Assembly: GCA_023974075.1 (NCBI GenBank)
Contig: CM043801.1
Span: forward strand, 22,673,236 to 22,737,235
Direction of reading: 5' to 3'
Length of the DNA: 64,000 nt
DNA from: Chaenocephalus aceratus
Lineage: Eukaryota; Chordata; Actinopteri; Perciformes; Channichthyidae
The translations under genes were made by a program, and so were the position numbers. Below, in pieces: positions 32,756 through 44,540 of the stretch. The first letter of the stretch is position 1; each line of letters begins with the position of its first letter. The notes beneath the pieces are model-generated. The model was not told the DNA's origin. It was given only the letters and a program-made list of their open reading frames with translations, and made no database searches.

Positions 32756-33798
32756 TAGGGGTGTAACGGTTCACAAACATTTTGGTTCGGTACGTACCTC
32801 TGTTTTTAGGTCACGGTCACAAATTATCACAAAACATAAACTATTTTTTGGGTTTTTTTAATTATTATTAAACTGTGAATAATGTATTCACTCAAATAAA
32901 TACAAAATATAATAAAATAATAGGTGCAGCATTTCGATGAACTGAAATAATCTGTATTTGAACTGTACTGTACTAGTACCTAAGGAGCCAGTTTGACATT
33001 ATGACTTGCTTGTCATTGTATTTTCATGTTTTTTTTAAAGAAAAATTAACTTTTCCACATTGCTTGCCGAAAGGGCAGATCTGCTGGCACTAACAATGTC
33101 TCCTGCTGTGGAGAACACCCTCTCGCTAGGGACAGAGGTATCAAATACAGCCAGGTAGCGCTTTGCTAACATGGCAACATAAGGATTGTTGGCGTTTGTA
33201 ATAGCTTTGGCTCGGTCTAAACTTTTTGCGAGTGGTGGAGGCTTAAATGCTAGTGGGAGTTGGGTTTGCACTTCAGTCTTTTTTATTTTGGTAGCGGTGA
33301 TATTCACGTTCGGGTGATGCCTTTTCAAATGAGTGTGCAAGTTTGATGTATTGTCAGCCGCGTAACCAATTTTAGTTGAACAATGCCGACAAACAGCTTT
33401 GGTTCGGTCCACCTGTCTTTGTCCGTCATCCTTGTACGTAACTGCGAAACCAAAATGTTCCCAAACCGGAGACTTCAATGATGCTGGAGGATTTTCGAGC
33501 TCAACTTTATCTGCCTTGGCCATTTCGACAGTTCCTCAAATGACTGACTAAATTTGAACGCATCCCTGTGACCAGCTCTCATAGTATGCCTCTCGTCCAA
33601 TGAAATGACTTGCTCGCTCTATGACGCGTTGAACCCAATGTGAGCAAATTACTCTGAATGCTGCGACGCAGCACCTGAGATTACTTCCAAAAAGTTGTTC
33701 ACGTTCTCAATTTTTTACGTTTAACGTTATATTCGTTCGGTACACTTCGGTACACACGTGGACCGAATAATTTCGGTACGTGTACCGTTACACCCCTA
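32756..33798 (-). mobile_element. hAT transposon with BED-hATC mini-ORF, perfect 8-bp target duplication
   Basis: The ends TAGGGGTGTAACGGTTC and (right) ACCGTTACACCCCTA pair as inverted repeats. The identical octamer GTAATGAG lies at 32748-32755 and 33799-33806. The length is 1043 bp. Sub-terminal GGTTCGGTACGTAC and TTCGGTACGTGTACC continue the inverted similarity. It encodes one minus-strand ORF of 162 codons. Confidence 0.96.
33035..33523 (-). CDS. BED zinc finger-hATC mini-protein from an internally deleted hAT transposase
   Basis: An uninterrupted ORF of 162 codons. Residues about 18-71 form a BED finger: VWEHF at 20-24, Cys45 and Cys48 (CRHC), His65 and His70. Residues about 113-162 are the hAT C-terminal dimerisation motif, with YLAVFDTSVPSERVFSTAG, and the frame stops just after EKLIFL. 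Full hAT transposases of this ZBED-like type are usually 600-700 residues. The RNase-H-like catalytic core with its D, D, E residues should lie between the two parts and is missing, joined in frame. It could still bind DNA and dimerise but cannot cut. If expressed, it might act as an inhibitor of related transposases. The absence of stops may reflect youth rather than selection. No promoter was identified. Confidence 0.8.
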   Translation of the reverse strand: MAKADKVELENPPASLKSPVWEHFGFAVTYKDDGQRQVDRTKAVCRHCSTKIGYAADNTSNLHTHLKRHHPNVNITATKIKKTEVQTQLPLAFKPPPLAKSLDRAKAITNANNPYVAMLAKRYLAVFDTSVPSERVFSTAGDIVSASRSALSASNVEKLIFL

Positions 33799-33806
33799 GT
33801 AATGAG

Positions 33807-34097
33807 AAATATTAACCTTGCCAGACTTTTAGTTTTGTTTAAAAAAGAAAATCATCATGCTCACACAAAAGAGTGCACCTAAAATCCATCCAACCAATGA
33901 ATGGCCTTTACAGGGAAGGCAGTGCAAGGAGAGAATATTGTTCCCATTCAGTTAAGCTGATCCTGAAAATGAATCATTTCACCTGAAACATGCATTAGTA
34001 GCACAAAGCATCATCTCCTAAGAGGTGTGTAGTTCAAACAAGATTACAAAAGGCACAGCAAAGGCCCCTTTTGTACCTGTCAAAAGGGCAAAAGTGT
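33807..34097. other. Short unique spacer
   Basis: Nothing recognised. Confidence 0.6.
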
Positions 34098-34507
34098 ATG
34101 CTGCAGGGCTCGACAGTAACGGTTGCCAAGTTGCCATTGGCAACCATTCAGAAAAAATGTCAACCATTTCTTGGCCTTTGGTTGCCATCAGTGGCAACCA
34201 GTTTTTAACAAAGAAATAAGGACAGCAAACAGCAAAATGTGCACCCCAAAATAGATAAATGTTAATTATTTGTTGTATTAAGAGTGATATTTAATTATTG
34301 TTGTGACCAGTCGGAACCTGATACTTAAGTTGCACGTGCATTGGTGTGATTATGGAGCGAGAAAGCGATGCACGTTTACTCGCGTGCACGGTGCGCCGTG
34401 TTTGTTTTACAAAAAATGGCGAAGCAAATTAAGTTGTACGACTGTGCGGTAAAAAGTTCGGCCATCACCTCAACATCTCAAACGAATGATCAAAGTGATT
34501 CAACTAA

Positions 34508-34850
34508 GGCCCCGGCCACACGAGGACGAAAACAGTCGTTTGCGTTACTGTTTAGTGTCATATAGACCGTTCGGCCACACGAGGACGACCGAATACGGCA
34601 CTAAACGACTGCGGAAACGATAACGGGTCCCAAGGTGGATAGAACGGCATACGCAATGCTCTGGGGGGTCCAACGGCTCCGTGTGTACGCCCTATACGAT
34701 CATTTTCTGATAATGATGAGGCAATAGCCCGCCTCTCCCCACCTCTGCTGCTCACCCCCGCGTCAAAGTAAACTGCACTCTGAATTCAGATTATTTATCT
34801 TTCTCTCGATATGGACATAAACGCGAGTGAAGTCTAATCTGACAGGACGG
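34508..34850. mobile_element. Harbinger-like terminal fragment
   Basis: It begins GGCCCCGGCCACACGAGGAC after TAA (34505-34507), and a similar GGCCACACGAGGACGA repeats about 65 bp inside. The style of the end resembles the elements at 2974 and 27608, but the sequence is a different family. The right terminus was not found. Confidence 0.45.
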
Positions 34851-35257
34851 AGACACCTCTCAAACTACCTAAACTAGTTATAAATATGTTTATTTTTACT
34901 GTCGGCCGGGTCACTCATTACTGGATCAGCTGCTGCATGAAACAGACACTAGGCTTGTTTGAGTCTGGCCAATCCAAGACTTCAATGCTGAAGGGCCAAT
35001 GGATCTATGGTAGGGGTCCGCACAAAGGTCAAGAAAACCCAAATTTGAAAGGGAGACAACGGATGACCAATAAACTAGTGACTTCATTCATTTGTGAGGG
35101 ATCTGTGAAGAACATGACAACAGCTGCACTACTGGGATTTAGTATACCAGCAATTGAGGGTGAACAAGTTTACTACCACTTAAGTTTCAAATAATTGCAT
35201 TAATTACTTGTTGTAAAGCATTTGAACATTCTTTAATGTCACATTTTCATTATTAAG

Positions 35258-36755
35258 TTGATGTATAACTGTATAGTTACTGTAAAGGAAGTGTTTCCAT
35301 TAATTAGCACTTCTTTATTAAATATTATGAATATGTCTTTATTATCAGGCTATGTTCCACAATCATTCAAAGTAGCAGTGATAAAACCGCTTCTTAAAAA
35401 GCACAACCTCGATCCAGAGGTTTTAGCCAAATATAGACCTATTTCTAATCTTCCGTTCCTCTCAAGAATTCTTGAGAAAGCGGTCGCAAAACAGCTGTGT
35501 GATTACTTAAAAAACAATGATTTATTTGAAGATTTTCAGTCTGGCTTTAGAACACATCATAGCACAGAGACAGCTCTGGTTAAAGTCACAAATGACATTC
35601 TAATAGCCTCAGACAAGGGACTTGTCTCTATTCTTGTTTTGCTCGATCTCAGTGCTGCATTTGATACTATCGACCATGATATCCTATTGCAAAGACTAGA
35701 GCACTTAGTTGGCATACAGGGAACTGCTTTAGGCTGGTTTAGGTCCTATCTATCTGAACGCTCTCAGTTTGTACGTGTTAACGATGAATCTTCCACGCAA
35801 ACCAAAGTTAGCCATGGAGTGCCACAGGGCTCAGTGCTCGGACCTATTTTGTTCACATTATATATGCTTCCGTTAGGCAATATTATAAGGAATCATTCTG
35901 TAAACTTTCATTGTTATGCGGATGATACTCAACTATATTTATCAATCAAGCCTGATGAAATTAATCATCTAAATACAATTCAAGACTGTCTTAAGGACTT
36001 AAAAACGTGGATGCCCCTAAACTTTTTGATGTTAAACACGACCAAAACTGAAGTTATTGTACTTGGCCCGAAGAATCTACGAAACAAATTATATAAAGAT
36101 ATACTAACTATGGATGGCATTAATGTGGCCTCCAGTGAGACTGTAAGGAATCTTGGTGTTATATTTGATCAGGATTTATCCTTTAACGCCCACATAAAAT
36201 CAATTTCAAGGACCGCCTACTTCCATCTACGTAACATTGCAAAAATCAGGCATATCTTGCCTCAAAACGATGCAGAGAAACTAGTCCATGCATTTGTTAC
36301 TTCTAGGCTGGATTATTGTAACTCTTTATTATCAGGGAGTACCAAGAAGTCAGTCAAGTCGCTTCAGCTGATTCAAAATGCTGCAGCTCGTGTACTAACC
36401 AGAGTTAGGAAAAGGGACCACATTACTCCTGTTCTGGCTGCCTTACACTGGCTCCCTATAGAACACAGGATATAATTTAAAATTCTTCTTCTCGCCTACA
36501 AAGCCCTTAATGGGCAGGCGCCATCTTACCTTAAAGAACTCATTATACCCTACTGTCCTACTAGGGCATTGCGTTCCAAGAATGCAGGGTTGTTGGTTGT
36601 TCCTAGAGTCTCTAAAAGTACAATGGGAGCCAGAGCCTTTTCTTATCAAGCTCCACATTTGTGGAATCAGCTTCCAGTTTGTGTTCGGGCGGCAGACACC
36701 CTATCCGTTTTTAAGAGTGCGCTTAAGACCTTCCTTTTTGATAAAGCTTATAGTT
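35258..36755 (+). pseudogene. L2-type LINE reverse transcriptase with one in-frame stop
   Basis: An open frame of 405 codons runs to a TAA at 36473-36475. The same frame then continues open to the natural end at about 36755 (FKILLLAYKALNG... to LFDKAYS). RT landmarks by residue: [16 protein letters not shown] (59-74), [15 protein letters not shown] (93-107), motif [15 protein letters not shown] with Asp130, [14 protein letters not shown] (186-199), and motif C YADDTQ at 220-225 with both catalytic Asp. All three metal-binding Asp are therefore retained. The 5' end lacks the apurinic endonuclease. The single stop replaces what is RIDFK in the related copy at 43 kb. The copy is dead but young compared with the others in the window. 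Confidence 0.9.
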
Positions 36756-37351
36756 AGGGCTGATTAGATTCAGCCCCTAGTTTTGCTGATATAGGCTTAG
36801 TTTGTCGGGGGACATCTTACTTCTTCCTTCTCTCTGTCTATACCTGTGTACTCTCATGTTCCGATTAACCCAGCTTCCCCAAATGTCTTTCTTTTTGGTG
36901 TCTATATACGCCGGGATCCGGAGTCATGGATGATCCTGCGGTCCTGTGTCCTGGATCGCGAGCCCTGGATCGCGAGTCGTGGCTGTGGTCCTGGATCATC
37001 GGTCCTGGATGGATATCCTCGTGGATTCATCTTCCTATTATACACACATGCATTTCCAAACATTTGGACTACCTATGTTGCAAATGTATTATCTTTCAAT
37101 TTACACACGGCATCTATTGCATGTCTGTCTGTCCTGGGAGAGGAATCCCTCCTCTGTTGCTCTCCCTGAGGTGTCTCCCATTTTTTCCTTTAAACTGTGG
37201 GTTTTCTTCGGAAGTTTTTCCTTGTACGATGTGAGGGTCTAAGGACAGAGGGTGTCGTATTGTCATACTGATATTCTGTGAAGACCACTGAGATAAATGT
37301 AACATTTGTGATATTGGGCTATATAAATAAACATTGATTGATTGATTGATA
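35270..37351 (+). mobile_element. L2-clade LINE, 5'-truncated, RT nearly intact
   Basis: Contains the reverse transcriptase and the C-terminal region (see next entry), then about 570 bp of 3' UTR ending in GGGCTATATAAATAAACATTG and a (TTGA)n tail at about 37333-37351. The N-terminal endonuclease is absent, as expected from incomplete reverse transcription. It lies inside the hAT-like shell. Confidence 0.92.
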
Positions 37352-37679
37352 TAGTATCTTAATTATTTTAAATATAAGGTGACTAAAAATGGCAACCGTA
37401 TTTTCAGTTTTGGCAACCAAAAGCTGATGCCTGGTTGCCAGCCTGGCAACCACTTTTAAAAGTTAGCGTTGAGCCCTGATGCTGTTTAAAATAATAAGGA
37501 CAACAATGTCAGCGAGTAGAATAATCTCAGCAAGATGATTAAATCCTCCATGACATGAAAGCACAACCCTTTCTTAAATTATGAAAAAGTCAATTAGATT
37601 AGCGAACCATAAATATAAAGCTGCTGAGGAGAACACAAGGAAGGCAACACTATTATGAAAGCATAATACAGAACTCTGA

Positions 37680-37937
37680 GGAGAGCTGGATGGCTGTTTG
37701 TCACATGTGGTTAATTCATCTTCAAGCTTTGTTGGGTAAACTCCCGTATTACATCTGTTCACTGATAACACAGAGAGTTGCAAGCAGCTATTGTCTGAGA
37801 TCGCATGATGTAGTATTGTTAGATATGCCAAGAGCAAGGACTGTCTTAGGTAAGACAGCTTTTATGTGCGCAGCTCCTGCTTGGAACAATCTTCAGGGAC
37901 CAATCTGGTTAAATAAAGGTTTGAAATGAAATGAAAT
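37680..37937 (+). pseudogene. LINE C-terminal remnant with 3' tail
   Basis: The plus-strand reading LLGKLPYYICSLI ... YCLRSHDVVLLDMPRARTVL ... KTAFMCAAPAWNNLQ resembles the last part of fish L2-group ORF2 proteins, where a YCLRS motif and a W-N-x-L motif occur. It ends in AAATAAAGGTTTGAAATGAAA, a LINE-type tail. Only about 80 residues remain. Confidence 0.6.
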
Positions 37938-40900
37938 CTGCTGTCAGCGAGTGTTTAGTAACCTTGAACGTCGTCACTACAGACGGAAATATGCAATTTA
38001 CCATTTTGAAACCACAAAAGCTTTAACATCTTATGTCTTTTGGACTGACCCACTAACATTGAGCCTCCTGATCATTTATCGTTTATTGATAAACATTGAT
38101 AAACACAAGGCAATTTACAGGGCTTCACTTACTTAACGCTCATTATTAGGCGATGATCCATGACAGTGTACAAAGCTTTAATGACAACTTTCATAGAAAC
38201 ACTGCTGTTAGATTGCTCCGGTTCAGATGGGGGTTTTCCTGATGGGACATTTCACGTACAATTTTGCATTTGCAATCACAGTGGGAAAAGAGTCTAATTC
38301 AGGGTATTGGCGGAAATACAATAACCTTTAAAAAGGATTCTCCTAAACAGTGGGAACAGAGAGCCATGAGGATTGTCTCCATCTCTGTAATATCCCATTT
38401 CAAAGTTTGAATTGAAAGAAATACTTAATGAAACATGGAATGACACTATAGGTTTATGTTATTGCCATTAGTTTTAAGTATCTGAAATGTAACTCCAAAG
38501 CGGTGTTCTTCACTGTGATTGTGGTATGATGTTTGGTTGTGAATACTACCATGAGCCTCAGCTGCTGCTGCTTTAAAGAAGAAGCCAATCAGGGGAGTGA
38601 ATTAGAGCTGTAGCTAATTCAAAACGCAACGCAACCGGGACAAAACACATTTGCCAAATGTATCTAAAGTTAACCCAGTAATTGGACTGATTTATAGAGC
38701 TGAATGTTTAATCAGGTTTCTTTTGTATTCTTGGACTTTAGCTCACCATGGTGGTGTTTGGAAGAGAAATGTAAGCTAGTGATTGTATGTTTCTTATCAA
38801 TATGTGTCTTTCTCACAGTTTACCTTTCTCCATACATCGATTTTGAAAATGTACTCGCATCAAAGATCCAAAATATTTTATTCCCTTTTTCTCTCTAGTG
38901 TGTGTTCCTGTAATATCTGCTGTGTACTCCACTTGTCCACCGGGATTTGGAAAAACAACACCCACACTAGCATTTATTTGTTTTCCCTACCTCACACCAA
39001 CTGATTTCAACAATACATTAATTATCTAACCGATCACCATGGGCATATTCAGTAGAAATGGATTCTTACTGATACTATGAAATAAACCTTAATTTACAGT
39101 TCCCTACTTATGAAGCAGCTGATTCATTTATTCACATCCTAGTGTCCTAAATTGTTCAAGCAGTAGGTGATTGTTTAGATTTACACACCACATTACACCG
39201 ACACACACAATCATAATCTAGGACACACATTCTCATTCCCTTCGATCACTTTGTCAATTACACAGAGGAAGTCAGGGAGGATGAAAATGAAGGGAGTCAA
39301 CAATGCATGGAACATCGATGTGTCCAACCACCACTGTCGGTTTAAGTGGAATTGACTTCTGCTCATTTCCCAAATTACGCATATCTGACTGGCCCACCGC
39401 TGCAGGGGCTACAGGAAGCACGGGACAGACAGGGAGTCTCTCTCATACGCTCGCTCTCCATTTCTCTGCAGGGAATCAATGATGTCTGCTAAATTATTGG
39501 GTGAATTTAATCAGCGGCACAGCAGTACTTACTGCCTTGTGACCCAGTAGCTGTCAGGAAGTCAATCGGTTTCCAACAGTTAGTGTTCGAATATCACGGC
39601 GATAATTAAGAGAACAACTGTAATTGTTCCAGAGGTGTAAATGTAACAGAGGAACTACCTCTGCATTCGGTGCTCAGCTGTTCACCTACAGGTATCTGAC
39701 AGCTGCTCAAAGTATTATTATTTGTTGTGCTACAAGTGTTACAAATCCCCGTGACCCAGACGACAGTGTACTGATAAATGATAGATAATGTCTGGATTAG
39801 TGTCTCAAACAGTTAATTACAATTCTAGCCTGCTGAACTTTGGTCTTTTGTGTAGTAGTGTATAATTAGGAATAAACTGCTTCTTCTCATGCATTATATT
39901 CCTCCTTGCTAGATTTGTTATCATTTTAAATGTATTTACCTTTCACTATGTAAAGACAAGACTAAGAATATTATTAGTTTATCGATGTGTTGAAGGTAAT
40001 AGGGAATTGTACTGTAGTTACCCTTAAAAAGTGTTATCTTGAAACCCCACAAATGTTTGAAAAGCAATTTCCTATTTGTCTCCACTGTAACTGCGTTTAT
40101 CTTTATTACACTAATTAATTTAAGCCACATGCAGACATTTGTGGGTGATAATTGCATTACAGATACAAAGTCAAAGCAGATAAATAATAAAAAGTGCCTC
40201 ACAAAGCTACTGTCTTCTTATTTCATCCCAACTTACGCCAGCGGGAAGCGTTCAATTATTTTTTTATGATGATTTTGTATCCATTTTGTGAACGGAAAAT
40301 TATCAACACTCAGTCAAATCTGAAGAGGGACATTTATCCACGGAAAATTGCTCTAAGCTGAGAGCTTAAGACCAACCCGATTTCAAGCCTTGCTTTTTAT
40401 CATTAGATATACCCTAAAGAAAGAGTTTAACGTTTTGGAAAACACAACAACATGTAGGCTATAGCTACTGTTATAGTGTAGCATGAAGCCTGCAGCCAAG
40501 GTAACGCAGCTAGCCTTGCTCTTTTCGAAGTTCAAAAATCCACCTCTAAGCACTTCTAAAGGCTCACAAATTCATAAATAACATGTATTATTAATGCATG
40601 TTTTTATTCCATCTGTAAACTTGACAATACTCCGGCAATTGATCACGAAACTAGAATGAGCTGGATGCTAAAATGGGGTTTGCTGAAATGCATTTTTGTA
40701 AAGCTCCCCATTCAAATTGCAACATTAAAAATGTCCAGATAAATATAGAACAATCAATGATAAATAATTGAAGCAACAGAAGCATCAAAGCCTTGCAAAG
40801 AATGTAATACTGCATCCAAATCATGTATCATGCTTACAATGTTCCATAACCCTCAGGCTACCTTAATGGATTTCAGACGGTTACTCTGCCCCTGTCACAT

Positions 40901-42785
40901 GAAAGTAGGTTGAAAAATGTGTCATCACTCTCCAATGGGATGGATATTGATTGGGAGGGATCAATGAAAAGTTTGCAGAGTGTGGGTAATATCATCTGGG
41001 TTTGGGGCTAAAACCAAACAACAAACAGAAAACAGAGACTGTTTGTGTGTACTGAGATGCTGCATTGATGTATGCATGTCACTGCAGATTAAACGTTGTA
41101 GAATGAGAAATGATCTGATCTAAAAAAGAAAATACAGCCTAGTATTTGTAGAAGCCTTCACTGAAGCATAAGCAGCTCTAGAATCAGAAACATGGTCAAT
41201 CTTTTTGTGTCTGTAATTCACTTGCCATGGCTGTGTCAACTAGGGTGGAGTCTCTTACCATTTAAAAAACAATAAACTACACAGTTGACAGCATTCATGA
41301 GAAAAGGGATACAAGTTTATAATAGCTAATGACATTCCTAGTTTTCTATCTATTTCAACTCACAACAAAACAATTACATAGGAAATAAATGCCATATTAA
41401 AGTAAAGCAGTTTTGAGTAAAAGGAAATATGTTAGTTACTTGAACAGTACTCACTGAACATACAACCTCCATTATAACAGGACAAAGCACACGGTTTAAA
41501 AGTCAACCCCCAGCCAGTGCTGCATAATCTGACAGTTGTTCCCTCAGCTGGCCTTTCCATGGCATGAGTATGAGGTTCTTTTAGAAATGCCTGCTTCATA
41601 TCCGTTGGTTTTAAGGTCATTTCTGATGTTAACAGTGCAGCCACTAATGACGAAAAAAGGTGGGTTTGTAACATTTCTACAACCTTTTGGAAAAGGTGAA
41701 ATTGACATTGAGTTGTTTAATTGTAACAAGGCTGATATATTCATTGAATTATATGCATCTATGACCTATAGCCTTAATCCACATTCAGTGTTGCTCAGTC
41801 AAGCCTATTGTTATCTCATGCAAAACTTCCCATAACACCTAGGTCATGCATATTAAGGGGAAAATCGAATCCATCAGAAATGCATATTCTATGGAATTAT
41901 GCAAATGAGACAACTGGAGCAGTTATAATTGCTCAGCGTGTGCTACGAATGAGAATGGCTTTTCGTATGAGCTAAGGACAAATTAACTTAACGACACCAT
42001 TCTGGTAAATGGCAGACAGATGGAAAGTTCACGGAGACAAAACGCTTTCTTAGTTCTTAATCACATGTGCAATTAACTGGCGTATGAAGGTGCTGGTTTG
42101 ATTGGCTTGTTGTAGCCGTTATTCATATAAAGTGATTTTTTAAAGTGAAATGAGTCTATATCCTGGAGCGAGCGACAGGTACAGAGAGATGGTCCTCTTT
42201 TAACAGCAAAATGAGCCCAGAAACAGTTGACAGCCAGGGGGGAAATGACCCAACGTGCACTGTGACACTAAATTAAAGTTGGAAACAGGACAGTATACCA
42301 GATGAGGTTATAAAATCCACAGAATGTGTTTATAAAGCTGCCTGTAGCTTTTAATATTCATAGTTTGACACAAGGTCAATGGTGGAATTACGATGTAGTG
42401 CAGAAAGGGTGAAACAATGTCTGTAATCTGTCAGCTTCCACATATCACAGTCAGGTAGGCTGGAAACTGTAAAAACGCAGCAATAGTATTAATCATTTAC
42501 ATACAATGTCATTTTTATTTTGTCATTGCCAGACAAGGACTGTACTTTGGCAGGCTGCCCAGATATGTTATTATCAGCAAAAGCAAATTTGCCTTGTAGA
42601 TTTTTTATTTATTTATCATTTAAATCCATAAGAGAATGCCGTCATCTGGGATCGATTAACTATAGCGGCCTGTGGCGGCTGGAGAAGTTTCATTCTTGTT
42701 TTTAAGAGATCTTGTAAGCCATTGTTTTTCTGGCTAATTTTTCAAATGCATTAAAAGTTAAAGCTAAATAGACAACTAGCTGAAC
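37938..42785. other. 4.8 kb of non-coding DNA, enhancer-like stretch near 41.8-42.1 kb
   Basis: No gene or transposon was recognised. 41830-42130 has mixed composition with an octamer ATGCAAAT (about 41896) and several TTAATTAA-like sites, which may be conserved non-coding sequence. 39440-39620 is similar in character. Small open frames lack domains. Confidence 0.45.
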
Positions 42786-42788
42786 ACC

Positions 42789-44540
42789 AAGGCAAGGCAA
42801 GGCAAGGCAAGTTTATTTATATAGCACTTTTCAACGCAAGGCAATTCAAAGTGCTTTACAAAAAATGAAAGACATTAAGCATTAAAAAAGAAAAGCTAAT
42901 AAAATAAACATTAAAAGGAAAAATACATGGATAAAAGTTACAGTGCAGTCTAAAATATGAATAGTTCAATTAAACATTAAAAGAAAAAGTACATGGATAA
43001 AAGTTACAGTGCAGTTTAAAATATGAATAGTTCAATTAAAAGCAGCGACAAAAAGAAAAGTCTTCAGCCTGGATTTAAAAGTAGTAAGAGTTGCAGCGGA
43101 CCTGCAGGTTTCTGGGAGTTTGTTCCAGATATTTGGAGCATAATAACTGAATGCTGCTTCTCCATGTTTAGTTCTGACTCTGGGGACAGAAAGCTGACCA
43201 GTCCCTGAAGACCTGAGAGATCTGGATGGTTCATAATTTAGCAGGAGGTCAGAAATGTATTTTGGGCCTAAACCATTCAGTGCTTTATAAACCAGCAGCA
43301 ATATTTTGAAATCTATTCTTTGACACACAGGAAGCCAGTGTAAAGACTTCAGAACTGGAGTGATGTGATCCACTTTCTTAGTGTTAGTGAGGACTCGAGC
43401 AGCGGCGTTCTGAATCAGCTGCAGCTTTCTAATAGATTTTTTAGTGAGACCTGTGAAGACACCATTGCAGTAGTCGAGTCTACTGAAGATAAAGGCATGG
43501 AAAAGTCTTTCCAAATCCTGCTGTGACATTAGTCTTTTAATCCTAGATATATTCTTTAGGTGATAGTAGGCTGATTTAGTAACTGTTGTAACTGTTAATG
43601 TGACTGTTGAAACCCAGGTCAGAGTCCATGACTACACCTAGATTTCTGGCTTTATCTGTTGGTTTGAACATTGCAGACTGAAGCTCAGTGCTAACTTTTA
43701 AACGTTCTGCCTTGGCTCCAAAAACCATTACCTCAGTTTTATCTTTGTTTAATTGGAGAAAGTTCTGACACATCCAGTCATTGATTTGTTCAATGCACTT
43801 ACTCAGTGTTTGAATTGGAGCATAGTCTCCTGGTGAAATTGTTACGTAAATGTGTGTGTCATATGCATAGCTATGGTAACTTATTTTGTTGATCATTATC
43901 TGAGCCAGTGGTAGCATGTAGATGTTAAAGAGAAGAGGCCCCAAGATGGAGCCTTGAAGAACCCCACATGTCATATTTGTCAACTCAGATGTGCATTTAC
44001 CTATAGAAACAAAGTTGTTTCTATCCTTTAAGTAGGATTCAAACCAATTTAGAACTGTTTCCGAAAGTCCCACCCAGTTTTCCAGTCGGTCTAGTAATAT
44101 GCTGTGGTCAACAGTGTCAAACGCAGCACTGAGATCTAATAATACTAACACTGAAGTTCTGCCACTGTCTGTGTTTAAGTGGATGTCATTAAAGACCTTT
44201 ATAAGAGCAGTCTCAGTGCTGTGGTTTGGACGAAAGCCTGACTGGAACACATCGAAACAGTTATATAAATGCAAGAAATTACTCAAAAACGTTTTCAATG
44301 ATTTTACCTAGAAATGGCAGGTTTGATATGGGCCTGTAATTGTTCATTACTGAAGCAGCTAGATTATTCTTTTTTAAGAGCGGTTTAATGACTGCAGTTT
44401 TCAGGGCCTGTGGAAAAATACCTGAGTGAAGAGATTTGTTTACTATATGAAGTAGTTCTGAGGCCATGCAAGGCAAAACATCTTTGAAAAATCCTGTTGG
44501 AATAATATCAAGGCAGCAGGAGGAGGATTTCAGAAGTGAT
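42789..44540 (-). mobile_element. L2-clade LINE, 5'-truncated, decayed
   Basis: On the minus strand it reads from an RT N-terminal segment ([31 protein letters not shown]) through the RT core to the C-terminus. The 3' UTR ends in GTGCTATATAAATAAACTTG with a (CTTGC)n tail (plus-strand CAAGG repeats at about 42789-42815). It is related to the 35 kb copy (same order of RT and C-terminal motifs) but has a different tail repeat, so it is a different subfamily. Confidence 0.92.
43032..44476 (-). pseudogene. L2-type reverse transcriptase, frameshifted, catalytic site mutated
   Basis: Three minus-strand open pieces make up the coding remnant. 44476-44279 holds the RT start. 44298-43576 (240 codons) has [42 protein letters not shown] and motif C read as YAYDTH. 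43529-43032 (165 codons) has RLDYCNGVF, AARVLTNTKK, LHWLPVCQRIDFKILLL and NIWNKLPE. Motif C has lost its first Asp (YADD to YAYD), a residue essential for polymerisation, and the P of the usual G-x-PQGS is Leu. Frameshifts lie near 44290 and 43550. Non-functional. Confidence 0.9.

Larger units (their letters stand above)
34104..37478. mobile_element. Composite hAT-like element with nested insertions
   Basis: The left end is CAGGGCTCGACAGTAAC and the right end (reverse complement) is CAGGGCTCAACGCTAAC; both continue into GGTTGCCA/TGGCAACC-rich sub-terminal repeats. ATGCTG flanks both sides (34098-34103 and 37479-37484), a 6-bp match rather than the full 8. The interior contains a Harbinger-like piece (from 34508) and an L2 LINE (35270-37351), so the hAT shell is the oldest layer. 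A short open frame at 34414 (MAKQIKLYDCAV...) may be a transposase start, but no domain can be confirmed. Confidence 0.75.

Noticed and set aside
36846..37305. Three overlapping frames of 98-107 codons
   Set aside because: They lie in the 3' UTR of the L2 LINE, after its natural stop.
41432..41835. Overlapping 80-99 codon frames on both strands
   Set aside because: Sense and antisense are equally open and neither shows a domain, so chance is the simplest explanation.
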